Source of the DNA: JBBRHF01 sp038223055
GTDB lineage: Bacteria; Actinomycetota; Actinomycetes; JACCUZ01
Length of the DNA stretch: 32,736 nucleotides
Direction: 5' to 3'
NCBI GenBank assembly: GCA_038223055.1
Contig: JBBRHF010000022.1
Span: 1 to 32,736 of the forward strand
Each line of letters starts with the position of its first letter. Positions within the stretch are counted from its first letter, which is position 1. Below, one piece after another: positions 7,492-14,232 of this stretch. The notes beneath the pieces were generated by a model, which did no database searches, was not told the DNA's origin, and was given only the letters and a program-made list of their open reading frames with translations. The translations under genes were made by a program, and so were the position numbers.

Positions 7492-8175
7492 ATGCCCACG
7501 CCCACGAAGGGCCCGCGTCTCGGCGGGGGACCGGCCCACGAGCGGCTCATGCTCGCGAACCTCGCTACGGCGCTGTTCGAGCACGGCCGTATCACCACCA
7601 CCGAGGCCAAGGCCAAGCGGCTGCGACCGTTGGCGGAGCGCTTGATCACCTTCGCCAAGCGCGGTGACCTGCACGCGCGGCGCCGCGTGCTCACCGTCGT
7701 GCGCGACAAGGGGGTCGTGCACGAGCTGTTCACCGAGATCGGCCCGCGGTTCGAGAACCGCCACGGCGGCTACACCCGCATCACCAAGGTCGGGCGCCGC
7801 AAGGGGGACAACGCCCCGATGGCCGTCATTGAGCTGGTCGAGGCGATGACCGCTCGGGCCGAGGTGGTCCGCGAGGCCGAGGCGTCCACGCGGCGCACCG
7901 GCAGCGGGGTCACGGCCGCGACGATCAGCGAGCCGGCGCGCACGGAGGCCGACGCGTCCGACGCTGGCGCGACCGAGGCCGACGCTCAGGTGGCCACCGG
8001 GGAGGTTTCCGACGCGGAGGCGCCCGACGCTGAGGCGTCCGACGTCGGTGCGACCGAGGCCGACGCGGTGCGGGCCGAGGACGCCCAGGTCGTCAGCGAG
8101 GGCACCGACACCGGCGTGGGCACCGACACCGGCGAGGGCACCGACACCGGCGAAGGCGCTCGCGAAGGCGCGTAG
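7492..8175 (+). CDS. rplQ: 50S ribosomal protein L17 with a long acidic C-terminal tail
   Basis: Residues 1 to about 118 are the L17 fold: MPTPTKGPRLGGGPAHERLM, NLATALFEHGRITTTEAKAK, then GGYTRITKVGRRKGDNAPMAVIEL in pieces. L17 sits near the peptide exit tunnel. The rest, about 109 residues, is an Ala/Asp/Glu/Thr/Gly-rich tail with repeats of ATEADA and GTDTG(E/V)G. Actinobacterial L17 often carries an acidic tail, but this one nearly doubles the protein. The tail is in frame and ends in a normal stop 9 bases before truA, so it is part of the gene. Its function is unknown. Confidence 0.97.
   Translation: MPTPTKGPRLGGGPAHERLMLANLATALFEHGRITTTEAKAKRLRPLAERLITFAKRGDLHARRRVLTVVRDKGVVHELFTEIGPRFENRHGGYTRITKVGRRKGDNAPMAVIELVEAMTARAEVVREAEASTRRTGSGVTAATISEPARTEADASDAGATEADAQVATGEVSDAEAPDAEASDVGATEADAVRAEDAQVVSEGTDTGVGTDTGEGTDTGEGAREGA
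8101..8154 (+). repeat. 18-bp coding tandem repeat in the rplQ tail
   Basis: Three near-identical 18-bp units starting ggcaccgacaccggcg lie at 8101-8118, 8119-8136 and 8137-8154. They encode GTDTGV, GTDTGE, GTDTGE and keep the frame. Confidence 0.93.
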
Positions 8176-8184
8176 GCGCCGCCC

Positions 8185-9075
8185 ATGAGCACTGATGTGC
8201 CCGCCCGCCCCCTCGCCGGGGGCGGCGGGCTCGTCCGTGTCCGGCTCGACCTCGGCTACGACGGCACCGGTTTCGTCGGCTGGGCCAGTCAGCCGGGACA
8301 GCCCTCCATTCAGGGGACGCTGGAGGCCGCCCTGGCGACGGTGCTGCGCCTGGGTCGGGTGCGCGCCACCTGCGCGGGGCGCACCGATGCCGGCGTGCAT
8401 GCCCGCGGGCAGGTGGTGCACATCGACGTACCGCGGGAAGCGTTCGACGCTGTCCGCACCAGCCTGGTGCGCCGGCTCGCCGGGGTGCTTCCCCTGCAGA
8501 TCCGGGTCCGCCGGGCCGAGCTCGCGCCGGACGGCTTCGATGCCCGCTTCTCGGCGACCTGGCGTCGCTACGCCTACCGAGTGAGCGACACGCCCTACGG
8601 CGTGGACCCGTTGCGTCGCCATGACGTCCTGTGGCACCAGCGCCCGCTGGATCTCGCGGCCATGAACGCCGCGGCCGTCCTGCTGCTGGGCGAGCACGAC
8701 TTCGCCGGATTCTGCCGCCGCCGCGAAGGAGCCACCACCGTGCGCGCGCTGCGGACACTGCACTGGGCGCGCGACGACGACGGGATCGCCGTGGCGACCG
8801 TCATCGCCGACGCGTTCTGCCACAACATGGTCCGATCCCTGGTGGGTGCCTTGCTCGACGTCGGCTCCGGTCGCCAACCGGCGCCGTGGCCCGCGGACGT
8901 GCTGCGCTCCCGGCTGCGCGACCCAGCGGTGCACGTCGTGGCGCCGCACGGGCTGACGCTGGAGGAGGTGGGCTACCCCTCCGCAGCGGTGCTGGCCGAG
9001 CGGGCCCAGACGGTGCGGGCGTTGCGCTCGGCACCCGCGCCGGCCCCGGCCCCGGCCCCGGCACCTGCTCCGTGA
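8185..9075 (+). CDS. truA: tRNA pseudouridine(38-40) synthase TruA
   Basis: A 296-residue enzyme that isomerises uridines 38-40 in the tRNA anticodon stem-loop. The catalytic Asp is D68 in CAGRTDAGVHA. Other marks are LDLGYDGTGFVGWASQPGQP near the start, the RYAYRV strand, GEHDFAGFCRR, and the C-terminal FCHNMVRSLVGALLDVG. The protein ends in seven Ala-Pro pairs, which is not family-typical. ATG 8185 is 9 bases after rplQ, and truA commonly follows rplQ in Gram-positive bacteria. The stop overlaps the next start (GTGA). Confidence 0.96.
   Translation: MSTDVPARPLAGGGGLVRVRLDLGYDGTGFVGWASQPGQPSIQGTLEAALATVLRLGRVRATCAGRTDAGVHARGQVVHIDVPREAFDAVRTSLVRRLAGVLPLQIRVRRAELAPDGFDARFSATWRRYAYRVSDTPYGVDPLRRHDVLWHQRPLDLAAMNAAAVLLLGEHDFAGFCRRREGATTVRALRTLHWARDDDGIAVATVIADAFCHNMVRSLVGALLDVGSGRQPAPWPADVLRSRLRDPAVHVVAPHGLTLEEVGYPSAAVLAERAQTVRALRSAPAPAPAPAPAPAP
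9031..9072 (+). repeat. Ala-Pro codon repeat at the truA 3' end
   Basis: Seven consecutive Ala-Pro codon pairs, the central ones perfect ggcccc hexamers, form the last 14 codons of truA. The repeat runs into the GTG start of the downstream kinase-like gene. Confidence 0.9.
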
Positions 9076-9773
9076 CCCGCGAGGACCTGCTCGTCGCCAT
9101 CGCCGCCCGAGTGCTCGCGCTGGGCGAGGAGCGCCCCCGGCTCGTTGCCGTCGCCGGAATGGCTGGGGTCGGGAAGACCAACCTCGCCGCCGAGATCGCC
9201 GGCATCGTGGCCGGGGCGGGGCGACCCGTGCTGCAGGTCTCCTACGACGACTTCCACCAGCCGGCCGCTGCGAGGCACCGGCGCGGCCGGGATTCGGCCT
9301 CGGGATACCTCGAGGATGCGTTCGACGAGGCGAGCCTGCGCCGCCTGCTGCTCGACCCGCTCGCGCGGGGGGACGGCTCGGTCGCCACGGCGAGCTTCGA
9401 CCTCCAGGCGGACCGGCCGGTGCCGACGCGCACGGTGACCGTGTCGCAGGACGCCGTCGTGCTGGTCGAGGGGACCTTCCTGCTCACGCCCCGCCTGGGG
9501 CCGTGGGACCTGGCCGTGTTGCTGGTCGCCGCGCCCGCTGCCGTGGTCGACCGGGCGGTGCGCCGGGACGCCGGGGCCGGTCCCGGTCCCGGTGCCGATG
9601 CCGGTCCCGACTCCGGTGCCGGTCGGGGTGGGGTCGATCGGGCGCGGGAGCTCTACCTTCGCCGTTACCTCGCGGCGTGGTCGCTGCACGAGGTGCGCGA
9701 CGATCCCTGGTCCCGGGCCGACCTGGTCGTCGACCTCACCGACCTGTCCGCGCCTGTCGTCCTGGCCAGCTGA
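9072..9773 (+). CDS. Uridine kinase-like P-loop NTPase
   Basis: A 233-residue protein with a Walker A motif GMAGVGKT at residues 29-36 and a YDDFHQP at 58-64 typical of uridine kinase/phosphoribulokinase-like folds, where the Asp supports phosphoryl transfer. A strand-Glu element VVLVEGTFLL and a late LYLRRYLAAW helix also fit the fold. The substrate is unknown; nucleoside or pantothenate-like substrates are family guesses. The GTG start overlaps the truA stop (GTGA), so the two are co-translated. Residues about 167-188 are a Gly/Pro/Ala/Asp low-complexity insertion. No membrane segment is seen. Confidence 0.75.
   Translation: MTREDLLVAIAARVLALGEERPRLVAVAGMAGVGKTNLAAEIAGIVAGAGRPVLQVSYDDFHQPAAARHRRGRDSASGYLEDAFDEASLRRLLLDPLARGDGSVATASFDLQADRPVPTRTVTVSQDAVVLVEGTFLLTPRLGPWDLAVLLVAAPAAVVDRAVRRDAGAGPGPGADAGPDSGAGRGGVDRARELYLRRYLAAWSLHEVRDDPWSRADLVVDLTDLSAPVVLAS
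9571..9630 (+). repeat. Short imperfect hexamer repeat in the kinase-like gene
   Basis: Imperfect ggtccc/ggtgcc hexamers encode a run of Gly-Pro, Gly-Ala and Asp-Ala pairs. The frame is kept. It resembles the other in-frame repeats in this window. Confidence 0.8.
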
Positions 9774-9821
9774 ACCAAATCTGCTTGATCGTGGCATGGG
9801 TCTCAGGTTCACTGGTGGCTC

Positions 9822-11504
9822 GTGGGACACGTCGACGTCAACGGAGTTACGTTCCACCTGCCCGACGGGCGGGTGCTGCTGCGCGACATCACCTTCCGGG
9901 TGGGCGATGGGGCCAAGGTCGCCCTCGTGGGCGCCAACGGTGCCGGCAAGACCACGCTGCTGCGCATCGTCGCGGGCGACCTCGACGCCCACGAGGGTGC
10001 GGTGACCCGGTCCGGCGGCCTTGGGGTGATGCGCCAGTTCGTGGGCTCGGTCCGCGACGCCTCGACCGTGCGGGACCTGCTCGTGTCGGTGGCCCCGCCT
10101 GGCGTGCGGGCGGCGGCGGCCGCGGTCGAGGCCGCTGAACTCGCCATGATGGAACGCGACGACGAGCCGACCCAGCTGCGCTATGCCCAGGTGTTGGCCG
10201 ACTGGGCCGACGCCGGCGGCTACGAGGCCGAGGTGCTCTGGGACACCTGCACCGTGGCGGCGCTGGGAGTGCCGTTCGAGTCAGCCCAGTGGCGCGAGGT
10301 GCGCACGCTGTCCGGCGGCGAGCAAAAGCGAGTGGTGCTCGAGGCTCTGCTTCGCGGCCCCGACGAGGTGTTGCTGCTCGACGAGCCGGACAACTACCTC
10401 GACGTACCGGGCAAGCGGTGGCTGGAGGAGTCGCTGCGCGGATCGCCCAAGACGGCGCTGTTCGTCTCGCACGACCGGGAGCTGTTGGCGCGCACGGCGA
10501 CCCGGGTGGCGACCGTGGAGCTGGGTGCTGCAGGCAACACGGCGTGGACCCACGGTGGTGGCTTTGCGACCTACCACCACGCTCGCCACGAGCGGTTCTC
10601 TCGGCTTGAGGAGCTGCGCCGGCGCTGGGACGAGGAGCACGCCAAACTCAAGGCGCTGGTCCTGATGTACAAGCAGAAGGCGGCCTACAACAGCGGGATG
10701 GCCTCGCGCTACCAGGCTGCGGTCACCCGGCTGCGGATGTTCGAGGAGGCCGGCCCGCCGGAGGCCATCCCGCAGGAGCAGGACGTGTCGATGCGGCTGC
10801 GCGGCGGCCGGACCGGGAAGCGAGCCGTCGTCATCGAACGCCTCGAGCTGACGGGACTGATGCGCCCCTTCGACCTCGAGGTCTGGTATGGCGCTCGCGT
10901 CGCCGTACTCGGCTCCAACGGGTCGGGCAAGTCGCACTTCCTGCGCCTGCTCTCGGCCGGCGGCAGCGACCCCGACATCGAGCACCGCCCGGTGGGCGAC
11001 GTGCCGATCGCGTCAGTAGCCCACACGGGCGTCGCACGGCTCGGTGCCCGGGTGCGGCCCGGGTGGTTCGCCCAAACCCACGAGCACCCCGAGCTGCTGG
11101 GGCGCACGCTGCTGGACATCCTGTGGCGCGGCGACGCACACCGGCCGGGGATGGGCCGCGAGGAGGCCTCCCGCGCGCTGGACCGCTACGAGCTGGCGCC
11201 CGCCGCCGAGCAACCCTTCGAGACGCTGTCCGGTGGTCAGCAGGCGCGGCTGCAGATCCTGCTGCTGGAGCTGTCCGGCGCGACGATGCTGCTGCTCGAC
11301 GAGCCCACCGACAACCTGGATCTGATGTCGGCCGAGGCGCTGGAGGAGGGGCTGGACGCGTTCCAGGGCACGGTCGTGGCCGTGACCCACGACCGGTGGT
11401 TCGCCCGTGGCTTCGACCGGTTCCTTGTCTTCGGCGCCGACGGCACGGTCTACGAGTCCGACGAGCCGGTGTGGGACGAAGGCCGGGTCGAGCGGGTCCG
11501 GTGA
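9822..11504 (+). CDS. ABC-F family ATPase (two ATP-binding cassettes, no membrane domain)
   Basis: A 560-residue soluble protein with two ABC domains. The first has Walker A GANGAGKT (37-44), signature LSGGEQ and Walker B LLLDEPDNYLD. The second has GSNGSGKS, LSGGQQ and LLLDEPTDNLD. A charged helical linker (EELRRRWDEEHAKLKALV) lies between them, as in ABC-F translation factors that act on the ribosomal E site. Some family members rescue stalled ribosomes and others protect against ribosome-targeting antibiotics; which applies here cannot be told. The start is taken as GTG 9822; no strong binding site is seen. It lies 48 bases after the kinase-like gene and before a decayed region. Confidence 0.88.
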   Translation: MGHVDVNGVTFHLPDGRVLLRDITFRVGDGAKVALVGANGAGKTTLLRIVAGDLDAHEGAVTRSGGLGVMRQFVGSVRDASTVRDLLVSVAPPGVRAAAAAVEAAELAMMERDDEPTQLRYAQVLADWADAGGYEAEVLWDTCTVAALGVPFESAQWREVRTLSGGEQKRVVLEALLRGPDEVLLLDEPDNYLDVPGKRWLEESLRGSPKTALFVSHDRELLARTATRVATVELGAAGNTAWTHGGGFATYHHARHERFSRLEELRRRWDEEHAKLKALVLMYKQKAAYNSGMASRYQAAVTRLRMFEEAGPPEAIPQEQDVSMRLRGGRTGKRAVVIERLELTGLMRPFDLEVWYGARVAVLGSNGSGKSHFLRLLSAGGSDPDIEHRPVGDVPIASVAHTGVARLGARVRPGWFAQTHEHPELLGRTLLDILWRGDAHRPGMGREEASRALDRYELAPAAEQPFETLSGGQQARLQILLLELSGATMLLLDEPTDNLDLMSAEALEEGLDAFQGTVVAVTHDRWFARGFDRFLVFGADGTVYESDEPVWDEGRVERVR

Positions 11505-11577
11505 CGGGCCGGGCGGCGGCGAGCACGAGCACGAGCACGAGGCCGAGCGTTTCGTGTCCGCCGCCTTGGACTGGGGC

Positions 11578-11649
11578 GGACTGGTAGAACTCCAGCGCCG
11601 CGCGGGCGTCGCCGCGGACGTTCAGGTGGGAGTTGCGGTGAGCCGACAT
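11578..11649 (-). pseudogene. 5' remnant of a VOC/PhnB-like glyoxalase-fold gene
   Basis: Reading from ATG 11649 on the minus strand, the first 24 residues include HLNVRGDARAALEFYQS. This closely resembles the N-terminal beta-alpha unit of PhnB-like VOC proteins (typically HLNFRGDAR.ALEFY followed by a VFGG turn). After EFYQS the similarity stops, and the frame runs antisense through the ABC-F gene. The remnant begins 10 bases from the 32-bp palindrome, which is where a divergent promoter would lie. Assignment is from motif recall and not from an alignment. Confidence 0.55.
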
Positions 11650-11658
11650 TTTCCCCTA

Positions 11659-11690
11659 CACATGATACATCATATATGTTGTGTCATGTG
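11659..11690. promoter_or_regulatory. 32-bp AT-rich near-perfect palindrome, candidate operator
   Basis: The left arm CACATGATACATCATA and the right arm TATGTTGTGTCATGTG are complementary at 14 of 16 positions with no spacer. The AT-rich core stands out sharply in this GC-rich DNA. It lies between the minus-strand VOC remnant and the plus-strand MarR gene, followed at once by AAAGGAG and an ATG at 11704. Dimeric winged-helix regulators such as MarR or PadR types bind palindromes like this. Which regulator binds it is inference. The rest of the 340-nt gap between the ABC-F and MarR genes shows no other gene. Confidence 0.7.
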
Positions 11691-11844
11691 AAAGGAGTGG
11701 GCGATGACGCAGGTTGGCGGGGGTCGGTGGCGAGTAGGGGTTCTTCAGTGCGGTCAGGTCCGGCGTACGTCCCAACAGGCTTCATGGTGCATCCGCACGC
11801 GAGGTGGGCGCGATTCGCGATGGGCCCGGGAAGTCGCTGACCGA

Positions 11845-12369
11845 ATGAGGCAGGCAGAGCTTCTTCGCTACCTGGTCCTCGCGGCGCAGCGCGAGGGAAA
11901 CCGGCGCCTTACCCGCGAGCTCGGGGCGATCGGGCTGACACCCGCCCAGTCCGAGGTCCTACGCATCCTCGGCGATCACGCGCCGCTGTCCCTGACGGGT
12001 CTCGGTGAGATGCTGGTCTGCGAGAGCGGAACGCAGCCCAGCCGCCTGGTCGATCGCCTGGTGGTTGCGGGTCTGGTCGAGCGGCGCATTGCCCAGGATG
12101 ACCGGCGCCAGATCACGCTGACGCTGACCGGGCCGGGGCGCGCCGCCGAGGTTGCCGTGCGCCAGGTGGAGGCGAGGCTGTACGCCGACCTGGACGCCGC
12201 TACGGCGGGCCTGGACCTGCGCCCCGTGATCGAGGCACTCAAAGTGCTCAGCGCGGGCGAGCTCGCGGGCGACGCGGTGCAGAAGCGCATCGCCAGACCC
12301 GCGAGAACTCGGGCGCCATCCCCGGCACGGGCCCGCGCCGTCGCCGTCGCCCGGGAAGGCCCCCGATGA
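11845..12369 (+). CDS. MarR-family transcriptional regulator
   Basis: A 174-residue winged-helix regulator. The DNA-binding core runs from LTPAQSEVLRILGDHAPLSL through the recognition helix region (CESGTQPSRLVDRLVVAGLV) to the wing ERRIAQDDRRQITLTLT, which carries the MarR DxR pattern. ATG 11845 is chosen because the family alignment begins there. The upstream in-frame ATG 11704 has a better Shine-Dalgarno (AAAGGAG), but the intervening 47 codons use codons unlike the neighbours and look non-coding. The gene overlaps the truncated hydrolase by ATGA, so the two were one transcription unit. It probably controls itself and neighbours through the 32-bp palindrome. Confidence 0.83.
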   Translation: MRQAELLRYLVLAAQREGNRRLTRELGAIGLTPAQSEVLRILGDHAPLSLTGLGEMLVCESGTQPSRLVDRLVVAGLVERRIAQDDRRQITLTLTGPGRAAEVAVRQVEARLYADLDAATAGLDLRPVIEALKVLSAGELAGDAVQKRIARPARTRAPSPARARAVAVAREGPR

Positions 12370-12848
12370 CCACCGCGCCAACCTTTGCTACTGGTTACTA
12401 CGCGTTCCACCCGGACGTCAGCATCAACTACCAGCTCAAACGCTTCTGTGACGGCAGCCCGACGTCGGTGGCGGAACTGACCGTAGCCGCGCGACGCATC
12501 CGCAGCTATGTCGACTACACACGTGAGCTTCTCGCGCTCTCAGCGGTCGCCCATGCCGGCGGACGAACCCTCGCCGGTGCCCTCTACCAGCGCTCGGCGG
12601 AGTTCTACATGCTCCCCGACGACCCCCGGAAGGAAGCTGCCCGGATCGGTTTCATCGCGTCGATGTGCATCGTGTTCGGGGTGGATCACGAATCCAGGGA
12701 CTGCATCCCGTTCCGCGACGGCCACCTCAGCGCCTACCGGATCACCGCGCCCGACGCCGTCGGCGCCGTGGTGGTGTTCGGCGGGTTCGACAGCTACATG
12801 GAGGAGCTCTTCGCCTCCCAGGCCTATCTTGTCGCCTTGTCCGGCTAA
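12366..12848 (+). pseudogene. Truncated alpha/beta hydrolase (N-terminal part only)
   Basis: The 160-residue frame begins YYAFHPDVSINYQLKRF and proceeds through a helical cap-like region to AVVVFGGFDSYMEELFASQ. That matches the N-terminal portion of larger (roughly 350-400 residue) alpha/beta hydrolases, where the strand-turn FGGFDSYMEE precedes the nucleophile region. It stops right after this point, so the nucleophile, acid and histidine are all absent. None of the other forward frames downstream resumes the family, which argues for deletion and not a simple frameshift. The ATGA overlap with the MarR gene indicates former co-expression. It may still be translated. The family call is from recognition, not alignment. 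Confidence 0.6.
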
Positions 12849-13020
12849 CTTTCGCCTCGCTGGGCACGGGGGACTCTCACCTGACGGTCGGGAACGTCTC
12901 TTATGCCGAGCGGACCGTTCGGCCGGAACAGACACGCCTCTCGGGACCGCTGTTCTCGCGTGACCGTGGGCCGACGGGTTGGGGATTGCCGCTATTGCGT
13001 GATCGCCACAGGGCGCCGTT

Positions 13021-13050
13021 TTGACCCTTGCGGCGGGTCGCCGGTAGTCT
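13021..13050 (+). promoter_or_regulatory. Promoter candidate for rplM-rpsI
   Basis: TTGACC (13021-13026) and TAGTCT (13045-13050) are separated by 18 bases, close to the actinobacterial housekeeping pattern TTGAC/TANNNT. Transcription would start near 13057, about 85 bases before the rplM GTG. The remaining gap after the hydrolase stop (12849-13020) shows no gene or strong structure. Confidence 0.65.
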
Positions 13051-13142
13051 GCGAGGTCGTTGTGCCTGTCGCCGGGCATGCCCTGCTCACGGCCCGCGGC
13101 GCGGCACATCCCGTCCGCCCACCGAGACCCGAAGGCAAATCC

Positions 13143-13586
13143 GTGCGCACGTACAGCCCCAAGCCCGGCGACGTCACCCGCCAGTGGCACGTCATCGACG
13201 CGACCGATGTCGTGCTCGGCCGGCTCGCCACCCAGACGGCGACGCTCCTGCGGGGCAAGCACAAGCCGATCTTTGCTCCGCATGTCGACACCGGCGACTT
13301 CGTCGTGATCATCAACGCCGGCAAGGTCGCCCTGACGGGCAACAAGCGGGAGAAGAAGATGGCCTACCGGCACTCCGGCTTTCCCGGCGGGCTGACCTCG
13401 ACTCCCTATTCGGAGTTGCTGGACAAGCACCCGGAGAAGGCCGTGGAGAAGGCGGTCAAGGGAATGCTGCCGCACACCACGCTGGGTCGCGCGATGCTGC
13501 GCAAGCTCAAGGTCTACCGCGGCCCGGAGCACCCGCACCAGGCTCAGACGCCCGTCCCGTTCGAGATCACTCAGGTCGCGCAGTAG
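13143..13586 (+). CDS. rplM: 50S ribosomal protein L13
   Basis: A 147-residue protein, the usual size. Marks are the N-terminal MRTYSPKPGDVTRQWHVIDA, VLGRLATQTATLLRGKHKP, the FVVIINAGKVALTGNK strand, and GMLPHTTLGRAMLRKLKVY with GPEHPHQAQ. L13 is an early large-subunit assembly protein. GTG 13143 begins the conserved sequence exactly; a weak AAGG lies upstream. The rplM-rpsI pair is conserved as an operon in nearly all bacteria. Confidence 0.98.
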   Translation: MRTYSPKPGDVTRQWHVIDATDVVLGRLATQTATLLRGKHKPIFAPHVDTGDFVVIINAGKVALTGNKREKKMAYRHSGFPGGLTSTPYSELLDKHPEKAVEKAVKGMLPHTTLGRAMLRKLKVYRGPEHPHQAQTPVPFEITQVAQ

Positions 13587-13640
13587 CCCTGCCGCCAGGC
13601 AGAGTCCGACCGCCCCACCCCCCGAAGCGAGAGAGACACC

Positions 13641-14147
13641 GTGGCAGAGACCACCGAGACCACCGACGCCGCCGAGGTGCCCGAGAGCCTCCCCGAGTCG
13701 GGCTTCACCTCCGAGTCATCGGAGTCCGCTGCGGCCAAACCGCCGCGCGAGATCGTCAGCGCACCCGGCGCAGCCACCGGCCGGCGCAAGCAGGCCATCT
13801 GCCGGGTGCGGCTCACGCCCGGCACCGGGCAGTGGGTGGTCAACGGCAAGCCGCTGGAGAAGTACTTTCCGAACAAGGTGCACCAGCAGTCGGTCAACGA
13901 CCCATTCACGACGCTGGAGATCAACGACCGGTTCGACGTCATCGCCCGGATCCACGGCGGCGGCATCTCGGGCCAGGCCGGTGCCTTGCGCCTCGCCATC
14001 TCCCGCGCGCTCAACCTCATCGACGAGGAGGGCAACCGCCCGGCGCTGAAGAAGGCCGGCTTCCTGACCCGTGATCCGCGGGCCAAGGAGCGTAAGAAGT
14101 ACGGCTTGAAGAAGGCGCGCAAGGCGCCGCAGTACAGCAAGCGCTGA
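13641..14147 (+). CDS. rpsI: 30S ribosomal protein S9
   Basis: A 168-residue protein starting at GTG 13641. Residues 1 to about 42 form an acidic Thr/Glu/Ser-rich extension (MAETTETTDAAEVPESLPES), common in actinobacterial S9. The core follows: ATGRRKQAICRVRLTPGTGQ, VNGKPLEKYFPN, and the C-terminal KKYGLKKARKAPQYSKR. Its last residues reach the P-site tRNA anticodon loop. The extension contains SESSES, mildly reminiscent of the L15 tail. The gene ends 25 bases before an intrinsic terminator. Confidence 0.98.
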   Translation: MAETTETTDAAEVPESLPESGFTSESSESAAAKPPREIVSAPGAATGRRKQAICRVRLTPGTGQWVVNGKPLEKYFPNKVHQQSVNDPFTTLEINDRFDVIARIHGGGISGQAGALRLAISRALNLIDEEGNRPALKKAGFLTRDPRAKERKKYGLKKARKAPQYSKR

Positions 14148-14172
14148 CCGCACCTTTGCGACTTCGGCACAT

Positions 14173-14212
14173 CAGGTGCTCCGGGGGCCTCGGCCGCCGG
14201 GGCACCTGTTTT
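14173..14212 (+). terminator. Intrinsic terminator after rpsI
   Basis: CAGGTGCTCCGG (14173-14184) pairs with CCGGGGCACCTG (14197-14208), a 12-bp stem with one G-U pair and a 12-nt GC-rich loop, followed directly by TTTT. It ends the rplM-rpsI operon and leaves glmM with its own ribosome binding site 9 bases later. Confidence 0.88.
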
Positions 14213-14232
14213 CATTCTCGAGGAGGCTCGTG

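Noticed and set aside
10831..11577. Continuation of the VOC remnant frame on the minus strand
   Set aside because: After the first 24 codons it runs antisense through the ABC-F gene and has an Arg/Pro/Ala shadow composition without VOC motifs.
11704..11844. 47-codon N-terminal extension of the MarR gene from ATG 11704
   Set aside because: Despite a good Shine-Dalgarno, codon use is unlike the neighbours and the sequence has no family match; MarR alignment begins at 11845.
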